Below, one piece after another: positions 44,956 to 54,321 of a DNA stretch of 64,000 bases (position 1 is its first letter; the number at the start of each line of letters is the position of its first letter). Location: positions 248,001-312,000 of the forward strand of contig NZ_MNPU01000001.1 in NCBI RefSeq assembly GCF_001983165.1. Reading direction: 5' to 3'. The stretch is from Pseudomonas gessardii (GTDB lineage Bacteria; Pseudomonadota; Gammaproteobacteria; Pseudomonadales; Pseudomonadaceae). The notes under the pieces are model-generated. The model searched no databases. It was not told the DNA's origin and worked only from the letters and a program-made list of their open reading frames with translations. Made by a program: the position numbers and the translations under genes.

Positions 44956-46605
44956 ATGTCCAATCCCCTCGAAGACCCGTTTTACTACCTGCATAACTTC
45001 CAGCAAGTGCTCGACTGGCTGGGGCAGCGCTATGCCGATGTGCTCGATGCGCAAGAGCAGCGTTTTATGACGCAGTTCGCCCAGGTGCCGCAGCCGGCCC
45101 AGGCGCTGCTGGTGCGCATGGTCATGCGCAAGGGCGTACATTTTCGGGCCAGCAAGCTCAACTACGTCGAGATCGGCGCGGCCGAGGCTGCCGTGCGGCC
45201 ACTGCTGGAACAGGGTTGGGTCAGCGAGCAGGGCCTGTTGTCGCTGGACGAGGTGTGGGGGCAGTTGCAAAAAGGCGAGGTGCTGCAGGCGTTCAAGCCC
45301 TGGATCGAGCAGCCCAGGGGCAAGAAATCCGATTGGCTGCCCGGTTTATCGAGCCAATTTACCGAGCCGCAGACATTTGCCCAGTGGTGCCCGCACCTGG
45401 AGGACCGGCTGTACAGCCTCACGGTAATGGACCTGTGTGATCGCCTGCGCCTGATGTTCTTCGGCAATCTGCACCAGGACTGGTCGGAGTTTGTGTTGGC
45501 GGACCTGGGGATCTACACCTACGAGAAGGTCGAGTTTTGCACCGAGTCCCGTGGCCTGCGCCATCGTGACGATGTGCATGGCCTGCTGTTCCTGCACCAA
45601 TGCCAGCAGGCCTTCGAGGCCGGTGAACCGCTGGAGGAGGTGCTGGCGCAGATTGCCACGTTGAACACCGATAACCCCTGGCTGGAAAAGCGCCGGGCCA
45701 AGCTGCTGTTCCAGGTCGGCCTGCACTGTGAACGGCTTGCCGAACTGGACCTGGCCGAGGTGATCTACCGCGATTGCGCCTACCCCGGCGCTCGCGCACG
45801 GCTGATTCGGGTGCTGGAACGCCAGGAGGATTTCGCCCAGGCACTGGGCCTGGCCCTGGAGGCCCAGGCCGCCCCGCAAAGCGCGGCTGAGCAGCAGCAC
45901 CTGTTACGGGTTTTGCCCCGGTTGCGGCGCAAGCTGGGCGAGCCGGTGCAGCCCAAGGCCAAGCCCCCGCTGATCCAGCGCCTGGACCTGGAGCTGCCAT
46001 TCCCGCAGCCCGTGACCGCTGTGGAGCTGTGCGTGCAGGCGCACCTGGGGGATGACGATGGGCCGGTGCACTACGTCGAGAACACCCTGATCAACTCGCT
46101 GTTCGGGCTGTTGTGCTGGCCGGCGATCTTCGCGCCGTTGCCCGGTTCGTTCTTCCACCCGTTCCAGCGCGGGCCGGTGGATTTGCACAGCGAGGACTTC
46201 CCGCAGCGCCGTGCCGAGTTGTTTGCCGCCTGCCTGGAGCAATTGCACGACCAGCGCTACAAAACCACGATCCGCCAGCGCTACGCCGAAAAATGGGGGA
46301 TCCAGTCGCCCTTTGTGTTCTGGAATGGGTTGAGCGAAGCACTGCTGGACCAGGCCCTCGATTGCCTGCCCGCCGCGCACCTGCGGCACTGGTTCGACCG
46401 GCTGTTGCTGGATATCCGCGCCAATCGTGCCGGGATGCCGGACCTGATCCAGTTCTGGCCGGCGCAAAAAACCTACCGCATGATCGAAGTCAAAGGCCCC
46501 GGTGATCGCCTGCAGGACAACCAACTGCGCTGGCTGGCGTTCTGTGCAGAGCACCAGATGCCGGTCACCGTCTGTTATGTGCGCTGGGCGGAGCAGGGCG
46601 CTTGA
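44956..46605 (+). CDS. FAN1-type structure-specific nuclease (VRR-NUC domain)
   Basis: This 549-residue protein has the layout of bacterial FAN1 (characterised in P. aeruginosa). There is an N-terminal helical DNA-binding region, a TPR-like middle (AKLLFQVGLHCERLAELDLA, CAYPGARARLIRVLERQEDF) and a C-terminal VRR-NUC domain. The active site is visible as the Asp of GMPDLIQFWP and the Glu and Lys of MIEVKGPGDRLQDNQLRW. FAN1 cleaves 5' flaps and unhooks interstrand crosslinks. Its stop overlaps the start of the next gene (TTGA), so nuclease and helicase are translationally coupled. A start at the GTG 44947 would add only three residues. Confidence 0.9.
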   Translation: MSNPLEDPFYYLHNFQQVLDWLGQRYADVLDAQEQRFMTQFAQVPQPAQALLVRMVMRKGVHFRASKLNYVEIGAAEAAVRPLLEQGWVSEQGLLSLDEVWGQLQKGEVLQAFKPWIEQPRGKKSDWLPGLSSQFTEPQTFAQWCPHLEDRLYSLTVMDLCDRLRLMFFGNLHQDWSEFVLADLGIYTYEKVEFCTESRGLRHRDDVHGLLFLHQCQQAFEAGEPLEEVLAQIATLNTDNPWLEKRRAKLLFQVGLHCERLAELDLAEVIYRDCAYPGARARLIRVLERQEDFAQALGLALEAQAAPQSAAEQQHLLRVLPRLRRKLGEPVQPKAKPPLIQRLDLELPFPQPVTAVELCVQAHLGDDDGPVHYVENTLINSLFGLLCWPAIFAPLPGSFFHPFQRGPVDLHSEDFPQRRAELFAACLEQLHDQRYKTTIRQRYAEKWGIQSPFVFWNGLSEALLDQALDCLPAAHLRHWFDRLLLDIRANRAGMPDLIQFWPAQKTYRMIEVKGPGDRLQDNQLRWLAFCAEHQMPVTVCYVRWAEQGA

Positions 46606-48854
46606 GCTACACCGTCGCCGTACGGGCCTTGTGCGAGTTCACGGCCAAGGTCGGTGATCTCGACCTGCGGTTTACGCCGTCGCCCAGTGCCCAGGAAGGC
46701 ATGCTCGGCCATCGTACCGTGGTCTCCCGCCGCAGCACGAACTACCAGAGCGAAGTAGCCCTGGAAGGGCACTACCAACAACTGACCGTGCGCGGCCGTG
46801 CCGATGGTTATGACCCGGATCGCACGGTGCTGGAAGAGGTCAAGACCTACCGTGGCGACCTGGATGCCCAACCGGCCAACCACCGGCAACTGCACTGGGC
46901 CCAGGCCAAGGTCTACGGCTGGCTGATGTGCAGCCAGCTGGGCCTGTCGCAAATAGACCTGGCGCTGGTGTATTTCGATATTGTCAGCGAGCGCGAAACC
47001 GTGATCAGCCAGGTGTGCCCCGCAGATGAGCTGGAGCGGTTCTTCAAGCGGCAATGTGCGTTGTTTCTCGGCTGGGCCGAGCAGCAGGCGCAACAGCGCC
47101 AGGCCCGCGATGCCGCCGCCACGGCCCTGGCCTTTCCCCACGCGGGCTTTCGCCTGGGCCAGCGCAGCCTCGCCGAATCGGTGTACAAGGCCGTCAGTAC
47201 CGGGCGCTGCCTGATGGCGCAGGCGCCCACGGGGATCGGTAAAACCATTGGCACGGTGTTCCCGATGCTCAAGGCCCTGGCGCCGCAGCAGTTGGACAAG
47301 CTGTACTTTCTGACGGCCAAGACCCCTGGCCGCCAACTGGCGCTGGATGCGGTGCAGGTGCTGCACGCCAGCGCCGACCTGCCATTGCGCGTGCTGGAGC
47401 TGGTGGCGCGGGACAAGGCCTGCGAGCACCTGGACAAAGCCTGTCACGGTGATTCGTGCCCATTGGCCAAAGGCTTTTATGATCGCCTGCCGGCTGCGCG
47501 CGAAGCGGCGGCCAAGGTCCGCCTGCTGGACCAGCGCAACTTGCGCGAAGTGGCGCTGGCCCATGGGGTGTGCCCCTATTACCTGAGCCAGGAAATGGCG
47601 CGCTGGTGCGACATGGTGGTCGCCGACTACAACTATTACTTCGACTTTGGCGCGCTGCTGTTTGGCCTGGCCCAACTCAACCAGTGGCGGGTCGCGGTGC
47701 TGGTGGACGAAGCCCATAACCTGGTGGAGCGGGGCCGGGCAATGTACAGCGCTGACCTTGATCAATTTGCCCTGAAGACCTTGCGCGACACCGCCCCCGA
47801 ACCGTTGCAAAAACCGTTGCAGCGGCTCAACCGCGAGTGGAATGCGCTGCACAAGGAGCAGGTCACGGCATACCAGGCCTATGCCAGCAAACCGGACAAG
47901 CTGTTGCAGGCCCTGGCCCTGTGCACCCGCGCCATGGGCGAGTATTTCAACGACCACCCGCAGGCACTTACGGGCGAGCTGCAAGGCTTTTACTTCGAGG
48001 CCTTGCAGTTTGCCAAGGTGGCGGAGCTGTTCAACGAACAGTTTATTTTTGATATCAGCCAGCGCGACCCGCTGGCCAAGCGCCGCTTCTCCCGCTTGAG
48101 CCTGCGCAATGTGGTGCCGGCCGAATTTATCCGCCCCCGCTTGACGGCGGCCCGCAGCAGCGTGCTGTTTTCCGCGACCCTGAGCCCCCGGCATTACTAT
48201 GCCGACCTGCTGGGCCTGCCGGCGGACACCGCGTGGGTCGACGTGGAATCGCCCTTTGCGGCCGCGCAGTTGCAGGTGCGCATCATCAACCGCATCTCCA
48301 CGCGCTTTGTGCATCGCCAGGCGTCCCTGGCGCCTATCGTCGCGTTGATCGCCGAGCAGTTTGAGCGTGCGCCGGGCAACTACCTGGCGTTTTTCAGCAG
48401 CTTCGATTACCAGCAACAAGTGGCCCAACTGCTGGCCGAACGGCATCCGTCGATTGCCACCTGGCATCAATCACGGGGCATGACCGAGGCCGAGCGCCAG
48501 GCCTTCCTTGAGCAGTTCACCCAGCACAGCCAGGGCGTGGGGTTTGCGGTGCTGGGCGGGGCGTTCGGCGAGGGTATCGATTTGCCCGGCGCGCGCCTGA
48601 TCGGGGCCTTTATCGCCACCCTGGGCCTGGCGCAGCTCAATCCGGTCAACGAGCAGATGAAGCTGCGCATGGGCGCGATCTTCGGTGCGGGGTATGACTA
48701 CACCTACCTGTATCCCGGGATCCAGAAAGTGGTGCAGGCGGCCGGCCGGGTGATTCGCACCCAGCAGGACCAGGGGGTGGTGATGCTGATCGATGACCGC
48801 TTTGCCGAACCCAACGTGCGGCCGTTGCTGCCGCGCTGGTGGTCGGTGACCTGA
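46602..48854 (+). CDS. XPD/DinG-type Fe-S helicase fused to an N-terminal PD-(D/E)xK nuclease
   Basis: This 750-residue protein starts at TTG overlapping the FAN1 stop. Residues 40-90 show a RecB-like nuclease core, VRGRADGY (Asp68) and LEEVKTYRGD (Glu79, Lys81). The helicase has Walker A APTGIGKTIGTVF, four cysteines at about 274, 281, 286 and 324 that match the XPD/DinG iron-sulfur cluster, the DEAH box VLVDEAHNLVERG, and late motifs VLGGAFGEGIDLPGARLIGA and QAAGRVIRTQQDQGVV. It should unwind DNA 5' to 3' and cut it. Coupling to FAN1 suggests a joint role in crosslink or flap repair. The family pairing is known in Pseudomonas; a common name is not settled. Confidence 0.9.
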   Translation: MSYTVAVRALCEFTAKVGDLDLRFTPSPSAQEGMLGHRTVVSRRSTNYQSEVALEGHYQQLTVRGRADGYDPDRTVLEEVKTYRGDLDAQPANHRQLHWAQAKVYGWLMCSQLGLSQIDLALVYFDIVSERETVISQVCPADELERFFKRQCALFLGWAEQQAQQRQARDAAATALAFPHAGFRLGQRSLAESVYKAVSTGRCLMAQAPTGIGKTIGTVFPMLKALAPQQLDKLYFLTAKTPGRQLALDAVQVLHASADLPLRVLELVARDKACEHLDKACHGDSCPLAKGFYDRLPAAREAAAKVRLLDQRNLREVALAHGVCPYYLSQEMARWCDMVVADYNYYFDFGALLFGLAQLNQWRVAVLVDEAHNLVERGRAMYSADLDQFALKTLRDTAPEPLQKPLQRLNREWNALHKEQVTAYQAYASKPDKLLQALALCTRAMGEYFNDHPQALTGELQGFYFEALQFAKVAELFNEQFIFDISQRDPLAKRRFSRLSLRNVVPAEFIRPRLTAARSSVLFSATLSPRHYYADLLGLPADTAWVDVESPFAAAQLQVRIINRISTRFVHRQASLAPIVALIAEQFERAPGNYLAFFSSFDYQQQVAQLLAERHPSIATWHQSRGMTEAERQAFLEQFTQHSQGVGFAVLGGAFGEGIDLPGARLIGAFIATLGLAQLNPVNEQMKLRMGAIFGAGYDYTYLYPGIQKVVQAAGRVIRTQQDQGVVMLIDDRFAEPNVRPLLPRWWSVT

Positions 48855-48885
48855 GGTATTTGCCCCTTGCCCGGTTGTTGGCATT

Positions 48886-49414
48886 TCTGTGGGAGCGGGT
48901 TGCCCGCGATAGCCATAGGTATCTACACAACTATCTTCTCGGTCTGTGTACATATCCATTGCTGCAATGGCGGCCGGTCAGCCAACGTATTTATTGACTG
49001 ATACACCGCCATCGCGGGCAAGCCCGCTCCCACAGGGGTACGCGCACGCTTCAAGGATCAGGTCGGCTGTTAGGCCGCCTCGCTTTGCTTGTGATTTTGA
49101 TCTTAGGCGCCCCGTTAAACCACGCTGGCCGTCATCCGATATTGATTTGGGGGGTAAACCGGCAGGACGCCGGTTTAGCCGCGCTGGGCCATGGATGGCC
49201 CATCGCGGCGGCCCCCCAAATCAATGTCGGATGACGGGCACACCGAGCCTAGGCGAGGTGCCGAGTGGTGGGGCAAGAGCGTTTTGCTTACTTTTGCGCT
49301 TTTCAAAAGTGAGCCGCCGTCAGGGCGGAACCCTAAGTGGCCGTTACCGCAGCAATGGATATGTACTCATCCCCAAAAGAAAGTTGTGTAGATACCTATG
49401 CCCGCTCCCACAGA
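48886..49414. repeat. Composite nested palindromic repeat, about 530 bp
   Basis: The element is bounded by TCTGTGGGAGCGGG (48886-48899) and its exact complement (49401-49414). Inside lie further inverted blocks: 48914-48932 with 49382-49400 (19/19 bases), 48949-48965 with 49349-49365 (17/17), a REP pair 48888-48910 with 49011-49034, and a 25-base arm 49130-49154 with 49212-49236 (one mismatch). The last encloses a 9-bp stem (49155-49163 with 49169-49177). The segment around 49270-49310 (CTTACTTTTGCGCTTTTCAA) is familiar from intergenic repeats of fluorescent pseudomonads. The 572-base gap holds no gene; short frames in it are repeat sequence. Confidence 0.8.
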
Positions 49415-49426
49415 GGGGATGGGGGC

Positions 49427-50377
49427 TTACACCACCTCCAGGTACGAGCTGTGGATCGCCCGTGCCAGTTCGCGCACGGTGTCGATAAACTCGGTCAGCC
49501 GGCTGTGCAGGCCTTCTTCGAGGATCTCGTCGATACCGGTGTAGCGCAGCCGCGCTTCAAACTCCGCCGCCAGGCGCTGGGCCGTGCGGCCGTAGCTGCC
49601 CGGCAGGTCGGCGAGAATATGGCTCAACTCCTCGACACACGCATGCAACGAACGCGGCACATCGCTGCGCAACAGCAGCAGCTCCGACACCGAACGTGCA
49701 TTCAGCGCATTGGGGTACAGCTCGGTGTAGGCCTCGAATGACGACAAGGCCCGCAGCAGGGCGCTCCACTGGTAGTAGCCACGGGCGGACAGGTCGCTGA
49801 CTTCTTCGGACTCTTCACCAAACATTTCATAACGCGCATCCAGCAGGCGCAAGGTGTTGTCGGCACGCTCGACAAAGGTGCCCAGGCGGATAAAACGATA
49901 GGCATCGTTGCGCATGATGGTGCCGGACGTGGCGCCACGGAACAGGTGGGAGCGCTGCTTGACCCAGTCACAGAAGTGGCTGATGCCATGGCGCGCCAGG
50001 CCGCCGGCGGCGATGCTGCGCATTTCCAGCCAGGTGGCGTTGAGGTTTTCCCACATGTCGGCGGTGATCCGCCCACGCACGGCATGGGCATTGCCTCGGG
50101 CGGCGCGCAGGCAGTTGTAGATACTGGCGGGGTTTTCTTCGTCGAGGGCAAAAAAATGCAGCATGCGCTCGGCGTCCAGTTGTTGATGGCGCTCCAGATA
50201 GCTGTCCAGGGTGCCACTGCTGAGCAGCGACATCGCCAGTTCGTCCAGGCCATCGCTGCGCCCGGCGTGTGGCATCAGCGACAGCGAATAGCTGACCTCC
50301 AGCATGCGCGCCAGGTTTTCCGCGCGCTCCAGGTAGCGCGACATCCAATACAGATCTGCGGCGGTTCTACTCAGCAT
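49427..50377 (-). CDS. Alpha-E domain protein (DUF403)
   Basis: This 316-residue all-helical protein of the alpha-E (DUF403) family starts MLSRTAADLYWMSRYLERAE and contains NARSVSELLLLRSDVPRSLH and a C-terminal helix ending in SSYLEVV. These proteins nearly always accompany circularly permuted ATP-grasp enzymes and are thought to act in peptide or amide-bond formation; the substrate is unknown. It begins two bases after the stop of the upstream ATP-grasp gene and is translated with it. The transglutaminase and proteasome-like partners often seen are not adjacent here. Confidence 0.9.
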   Translation of the reverse strand: MLSRTAADLYWMSRYLERAENLARMLEVSYSLSLMPHAGRSDGLDELAMSLLSSGTLDSYLERHQQLDAERMLHFFALDEENPASIYNCLRAARGNAHAVRGRITADMWENLNATWLEMRSIAAGGLARHGISHFCDWVKQRSHLFRGATSGTIMRNDAYRFIRLGTFVERADNTLRLLDARYEMFGEESEEVSDLSARGYYQWSALLRALSSFEAYTELYPNALNARSVSELLLLRSDVPRSLHACVEELSHILADLPGSYGRTAQRLAAEFEARLRYTGIDEILEEGLHSRLTEFIDTVRELARAIHSSYLEVV

Positions 50378-50379
50378 AC

Positions 50380-51789
50380 TCAGCCCTCCACCACCCAGGT
50401 GTCCTTGGTTCCGCCGCCTTGCGACGAGTTGACGATCAATGAGCCTTCACGCAGCGCCACCCGGGTCAGGCCACCCGGCACCAGGCGCGTCTCCTTGCCC
50501 GACAGCACGAACGGGCGCAGGTCGATATGCCGTGGGGCAATGCCGTTTTCGACAAAGGTCGGGCAGGTGGACAGGCTCAGGGTCGGCTGGGCGATATAGG
50601 CATGGGGCCGGGCCTTGATGCGTTGGCGGAAGTCCTCGATCTGCGCCGCCGAAGCGGCCGGGCCCACCAGCATGCCGTAGCCGCCAGAGCCCTGGGTTTC
50701 CTTGACCACCAGATCGGGCAAGTGCGCCAGTACGTGGGACAGTTCGTCCGGCTTGCGGCACTGGAATGTCGGCACGTTTTGCAACACCGGTTCTTCATCC
50801 AGGTAGAAACGGATCATCTGCGGCACATAGGGGTAGATGGATTTGTCGTCGGCCACGCCGGTGCCGATGGCATTGGCCAGTACCACGTTGCCGGCGCAGT
50901 AGGCGGCCACCAGGCCCGGTACGCCGAGCATGGATTCGGGGTTGAAGGCCTGGGGGTCGAGAAAGGCGTCGTCGATGCGCCGGTAGATCACATCCACGGC
51001 TTTCGGGCCATCGGTGGTGCGCATGAACACCTTGAGGTCGTGCACGAACAGGTCGGCCCCTTCGACCAGTTCCACCCCCATTTCCCGGGCCAGGAACGCG
51101 TGCTCGAAAAACGCGCTGTTAAAACGCCCCGGGGTCAGCACCACCACATTGGGGTTGTCCAGGCGGCTGGCGCTTTTCAGGGTCTTGAGCAGCAGGTTGG
51201 GGTAGTGATCCACCGGCGCGATGCGCTGCTTGGCAAACACCTCCGGGAACAGGCGCATCATCATCTTGCGGTCTTCGAGCATGTAGCTCACGCCGCTGGG
51301 TGTGCGTAGGTTGTCTTCGAGGACGTAGTAGGTGCCATCGCCATCGCGCACCAGGTCGACGCCGGAAATGTGGGAGTAGATGTGGCGGTGCAGGTCCAGG
51401 CCGACCATGGCCTTCTGATAGCCTTCATTGCCGAGGACTTGATCGGCGGGAATGATCCCGGCCTTGATAATGCGCTGGTCGTGGTAGATATCGGCGAGGA
51501 ACATGTTCAGCGCATTGACCCGCTGGATACAGCCGCGTTCGATCAGGCTCCACTCACTGGCGGGGATGCTGCGCGGGATGATATCGAAAGGGATCAGGCG
51601 CTCGGTGTCTTGCTCGTCACCGTACAGGGTGAAGGTGATCCCGGCGCGATGGAACAGCAGGTCGGCCTCACGGCGGCGCTGGGCCAGCAGCTCCGGCGGG
51701 GTGTTGGCCAGCCAGCGGGAAAATTCCTGGTAGTGCGCACGGCATACACCCTGTGCGTCATGCATTTCATCAAAGAAAGATCGAGCCAT
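50380..51789 (-). CDS. Circularly permuted ATP-grasp protein (DUF404/DUF407)
   Basis: This 469-residue protein resembles circularly permuted type 2 ATP-grasp ligases. Recognisable parts are ITFTLYGDEQDTERLIPFDI, HIYSHISGVDLVRDGDGTYY, VLEDNLRTPSGVSYMLEDR and the nucleotide loop VVKETQGSGGYGMLVGP. DLRPFVLSGKETRLVPGGL and SSQGGGTKDTWV close the fold. An amide- or peptide-forming reaction on an unknown substrate is inferred. It forms an operon with the alpha-E gene downstream. The ATG start has only a weak purine run (AAGGTAATTGG) upstream. Confidence 0.92.
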   Translation of the reverse strand: MARSFFDEMHDAQGVCRAHYQEFSRWLANTPPELLAQRRREADLLFHRAGITFTLYGDEQDTERLIPFDIIPRSIPASEWSLIERGCIQRVNALNMFLADIYHDQRIIKAGIIPADQVLGNEGYQKAMVGLDLHRHIYSHISGVDLVRDGDGTYYVLEDNLRTPSGVSYMLEDRKMMMRLFPEVFAKQRIAPVDHYPNLLLKTLKSASRLDNPNVVVLTPGRFNSAFFEHAFLAREMGVELVEGADLFVHDLKVFMRTTDGPKAVDVIYRRIDDAFLDPQAFNPESMLGVPGLVAAYCAGNVVLANAIGTGVADDKSIYPYVPQMIRFYLDEEPVLQNVPTFQCRKPDELSHVLAHLPDLVVKETQGSGGYGMLVGPAASAAQIEDFRQRIKARPHAYIAQPTLSLSTCPTFVENGIAPRHIDLRPFVLSGKETRLVPGGLTRVALREGSLIVNSSQGGGTKDTWVVEG

Positions 51790-52164
51790 TCCAATTACCT
51801 TGTCAATGCCTGGGCAAACGCGACAGGCACTGCCGCTTTAGAAAACGCATTGTTATAAGCCCGTGGCTTTTGGCGCCAACGGACCGGGTCCTTACTTTCT
51901 TTTGGAGTCGGCTCTGAGTCGGGGGGTAACAGTTGCTCCTGTGTTCACCTGGGCAGGCAGGCGGTTACAGGAGTAAAGCAATGGCTGTGCCGGAACCGCG
52001 TTTATAGGGGTTACACGGTATGTCAGCCTGTTACTGGGCCGGCCTGCACAAGTGCGGTGCGCGAACGGTGCAGTATTGGCGCCATAACGGTGCGGGTGAT
52101 TGGCCTGAACTTCGCGCACCACCGGCTCTTCTAACGGGATTACGCACCGTAAGGATCACCGATT
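51790..52164. other. Intergenic region between divergent genes
   Basis: These 375 bases separate the ATP-grasp gene (minus) from a membrane-protein gene (plus) and must hold both promoters. I see no RNA gene, strong terminator or repeat. Short frames here lack start signals and family likeness. Confidence 0.5.
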
Positions 52165-52710
52165 GTGCCCAGGATCATCTCCCCGCAAAGCCCGGAGTCG
52201 GCGCTGACCGACCACAGCGAACACAATGCCAAGATCTTCGGCTCACCCAAGGACCGGCTGGATTTCTACCGCCGGGAAATCCAGTACGAAACCACCATCC
52301 TCGCCAACCGCACCGATGCCTACCTGACGGCGCAGTCGTTTTTGGTGATCGCCTTTGTGTCGTGTATGGGCAACCTCAACCCCGAGTGGGGCAAGCTGTT
52401 TACCCTGGTGGTGCCACTGCTGCTGGCGATGCTGGGCGTGTTCAGTTCGCTCAATGCCTGGCCGGGCATCCGGGCGGCCTACGACATCATTGATCACTGG
52501 CACTTCAAGCAGAGCGAATTGTTGCGCAGTGAGCCGGTGATGGGCCTGGCCTACGATGAATCGCCGCTGTTCTGCGAGACCGAGTCGTCGCACAAGGGCT
52601 ATCGCAAGTCATTGCTGTTCTCGGTGCGCACACCGTGGTTGTTCACGGTGTTCTGGATGCTGCTGGCGGTGTTTGCATTTTATATCCAGGTGGACAACCC
52701 CGGGGCGTGA
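52165..52710 (+). CDS. Putative inner-membrane protein of unknown function
   Basis: This 181-residue protein starts at GTG with AAGGA nine bases upstream. A hydrophilic N-terminus (DRLDFYRREIQYETTILANR) is followed by two close hydrophobic helices (AQSFLVIAFVSCMG, then LFTLVVPLLLAMLGVFSSL), a cytoplasmic or periplasmic loop with an acidic stretch, and a third helix near the C-terminus (WLFTVFWMLLAVFAFYIQV). I do not recognise a family. Genes on both sides point away or are convergent, so it is probably a single-gene unit. No regulatory site is evident. Confidence 0.7.
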   Translation: MPRIISPQSPESALTDHSEHNAKIFGSPKDRLDFYRREIQYETTILANRTDAYLTAQSFLVIAFVSCMGNLNPEWGKLFTLVVPLLLAMLGVFSSLNAWPGIRAAYDIIDHWHFKQSELLRSEPVMGLAYDESPLFCETESSHKGYRKSLLFSVRTPWLFTVFWMLLAVFAFYIQVDNPGA

Positions 52711-52752
52711 GCCTTGATCAGCAGAGACTTCGGGCAACGAAGCCCCCCGGAT

Positions 52753-53196
52753 CTAAGCGCCATCCAATGGCGGTAACCGACGCTTGAGCGGGGTTTTCTT
52801 GACGATGGCGGTGTTGGTCTCGGCATAGGCGTTGAGACGGTCAAGCAAGGTGTCCAGCTGGTCCATGGTGCGTACGTGCAGCCGTGCGATAAAGCAGTCG
52901 TCGCCGGTGACCTTGTCGCACTCGGTAAACTCCGGGATCGCCTGGATCTGCCGCTCCACTTCCTGCAATTGGCCGGGCAGGGGGCGGATGCGCACGATGG
53001 CTTGCAGCAAATAGCCAAAGTGTTTCGGGTCGATGTCCACGGTATAGCCCTTGAGCACCCCGCGCTCCTCCAGGCGCCTCAAGCGTTCGCCAACGCTGGG
53101 CGAGGACAGACCAGTAATACCCGCCAGGGTCTTGAGCGAGCAGCGCGAGTCGTCCATCAGGGCGGCGATCAGTTGTTGGTCGATAATGTCAATCAT
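52753..53196 (-). CDS. Lrp/AsnC-family transcriptional regulator
   Basis: This 147-residue protein has an AsnC-type winged helix (DQQLIAALMDDSRCSLKTLA, then LSSPSVGERLRRLEERGVLK) and a C-terminal RAM ligand-binding domain (HFGYLLQAIVRIRPLPGQL, GDDCFIARLHVRTMDQLDTL). Such regulators form octamers and sense amino acids. It is divergent from the DMT exporter gene, which it probably controls. The effector cannot be read from the sequence. Confidence 0.92.
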   Translation of the reverse strand: MIDIIDQQLIAALMDDSRCSLKTLAGITGLSSPSVGERLRRLEERGVLKGYTVDIDPKHFGYLLQAIVRIRPLPGQLQEVERQIQAIPEFTECDKVTGDDCFIARLHVRTMDQLDTLLDRLNAYAETNTAIVKKTPLKRRLPPLDGA

Positions 53197-53327
53197 CCTT
53201 GGCTCCTTAGGGAAACCTGCTGTTTTGCCTAAAAAGAATAGGCAGTAACCACCTTCGGCCTTTTTCAGGCGCTGGAGGCGGATTGATGCAGATTGCCATA
53301 ATTTAGCCTCATTCGAGGAGCTTAATC

Positions 53328-54218
53328 ATGGACACATCCATACGTCGCGGGTCGTGGGAAATGGTCGGCGCCATGCTGATCTCCGGCACCATTGGCTGGT
53401 TTGTACTGGTGTCTGGCGTGCCGGTCATCGAAGTGGTGTTCTGGCGTTGCGTCATCGGCGCCTTGACCCTGTTGCTAGTGTGCTGGTGGCTAGGGTATTT
53501 GCGTAGCACTTGGTTGAACGGCTCGACACTTGGCTGGGCCATGTTGAGTGGCGTGGCGATCGTCGGTAACTGGCTGTTGCTGTTTGCCTCCTATGCCAAG
53601 GCGTCGATTGCGATCAGCACCGCCGTCTATAACGTTCAACCCTTTATGCTGGTGCTGCTCGCGGCGCTGTTTCTGGGCGAGAAAATCACCGTGCAGAAGC
53701 TGGCCTGGTTGAGCGTGGCCTTCGTCGGCATGCTCGCGATTGTCACCGCCCATGGCGAGCAGCAGGCCGGCGGGGCTCAGTACCTATGGGGTGTGGCGCA
53801 GGCATCAGGCGCAGCCTTGTTGTATGCCGTCGCTGCGTTGATTATCAAGCGCCTGAAGGCCGTGCCGCCCCATCTGCTGGCGCTGATCCAAGTAAGTACC
53901 GGTGCGGTGCTGCTGGTGCCGTTGGTGTCATGGCACAGCCTGTCGGCGCCCGTCGATGCCTGGGCGGTGCTGTTGACACTGGGCGTGGTGCATACGGGAT
54001 TGATGTATGTGCTGCTCTATGGCGCGATTCAAAAGCTGCCGACGGCCTTGACCGGGGCGCTGTCCTTTATCTACCCGATTGCGGCGATCCTGGTTGACTG
54101 GATGGCCTACGGGCATCGCTTGGGCTGGGTACAGTGGCTGGGGGTTGCGGCGATTCTGCTGGCCGCGGCGGGGTTGCAGCGGGGTTGGTGGTGGCGGTCT
54201 AATAGCATTTTGCCTTAA
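53328..54218 (+). CDS. EamA/DMT-superfamily exporter
   Basis: This 296-residue membrane protein has about ten transmembrane helices arranged as two EamA repeats. The first contains MVGAMLISGTIGWFVLVSGV and the second AQASGAALLYAVAALIIKRL. A glycine-rich LSVAFVGMLAIV helix and a C-terminal LGVAAILLAAAGLQRG helix are typical. EamA proteins of this size export amino acids or other metabolites. The divergent Lrp-type regulator suggests an amino acid substrate. The ATG follows GAGGAGCTTAATC. Confidence 0.9.
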   Translation: MDTSIRRGSWEMVGAMLISGTIGWFVLVSGVPVIEVVFWRCVIGALTLLLVCWWLGYLRSTWLNGSTLGWAMLSGVAIVGNWLLLFASYAKASIAISTAVYNVQPFMLVLLAALFLGEKITVQKLAWLSVAFVGMLAIVTAHGEQQAGGAQYLWGVAQASGAALLYAVAALIIKRLKAVPPHLLALIQVSTGAVLLVPLVSWHSLSAPVDAWAVLLTLGVVHTGLMYVLLYGAIQKLPTALTGALSFIYPIAAILVDWMAYGHRLGWVQWLGVAAILLAAAGLQRGWWWRSNSILP

Positions 54219-54321
54219 TGATAGAGCAAGCTGTTCAACTGCACCTGCACCGGTGCGCTATGAGCACCTTTTTAAACTTGAAATATGGAGCGTTATTTTG
54301 AACGTTACAGGATGTTGAATT

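Noticed and set aside
48946..49488. A 180-codon plus-strand frame through the composite repeat
   Set aside because: It is made of REP and palindromic repeat sequence and runs into the 3' end of the alpha-E gene on the other strand.
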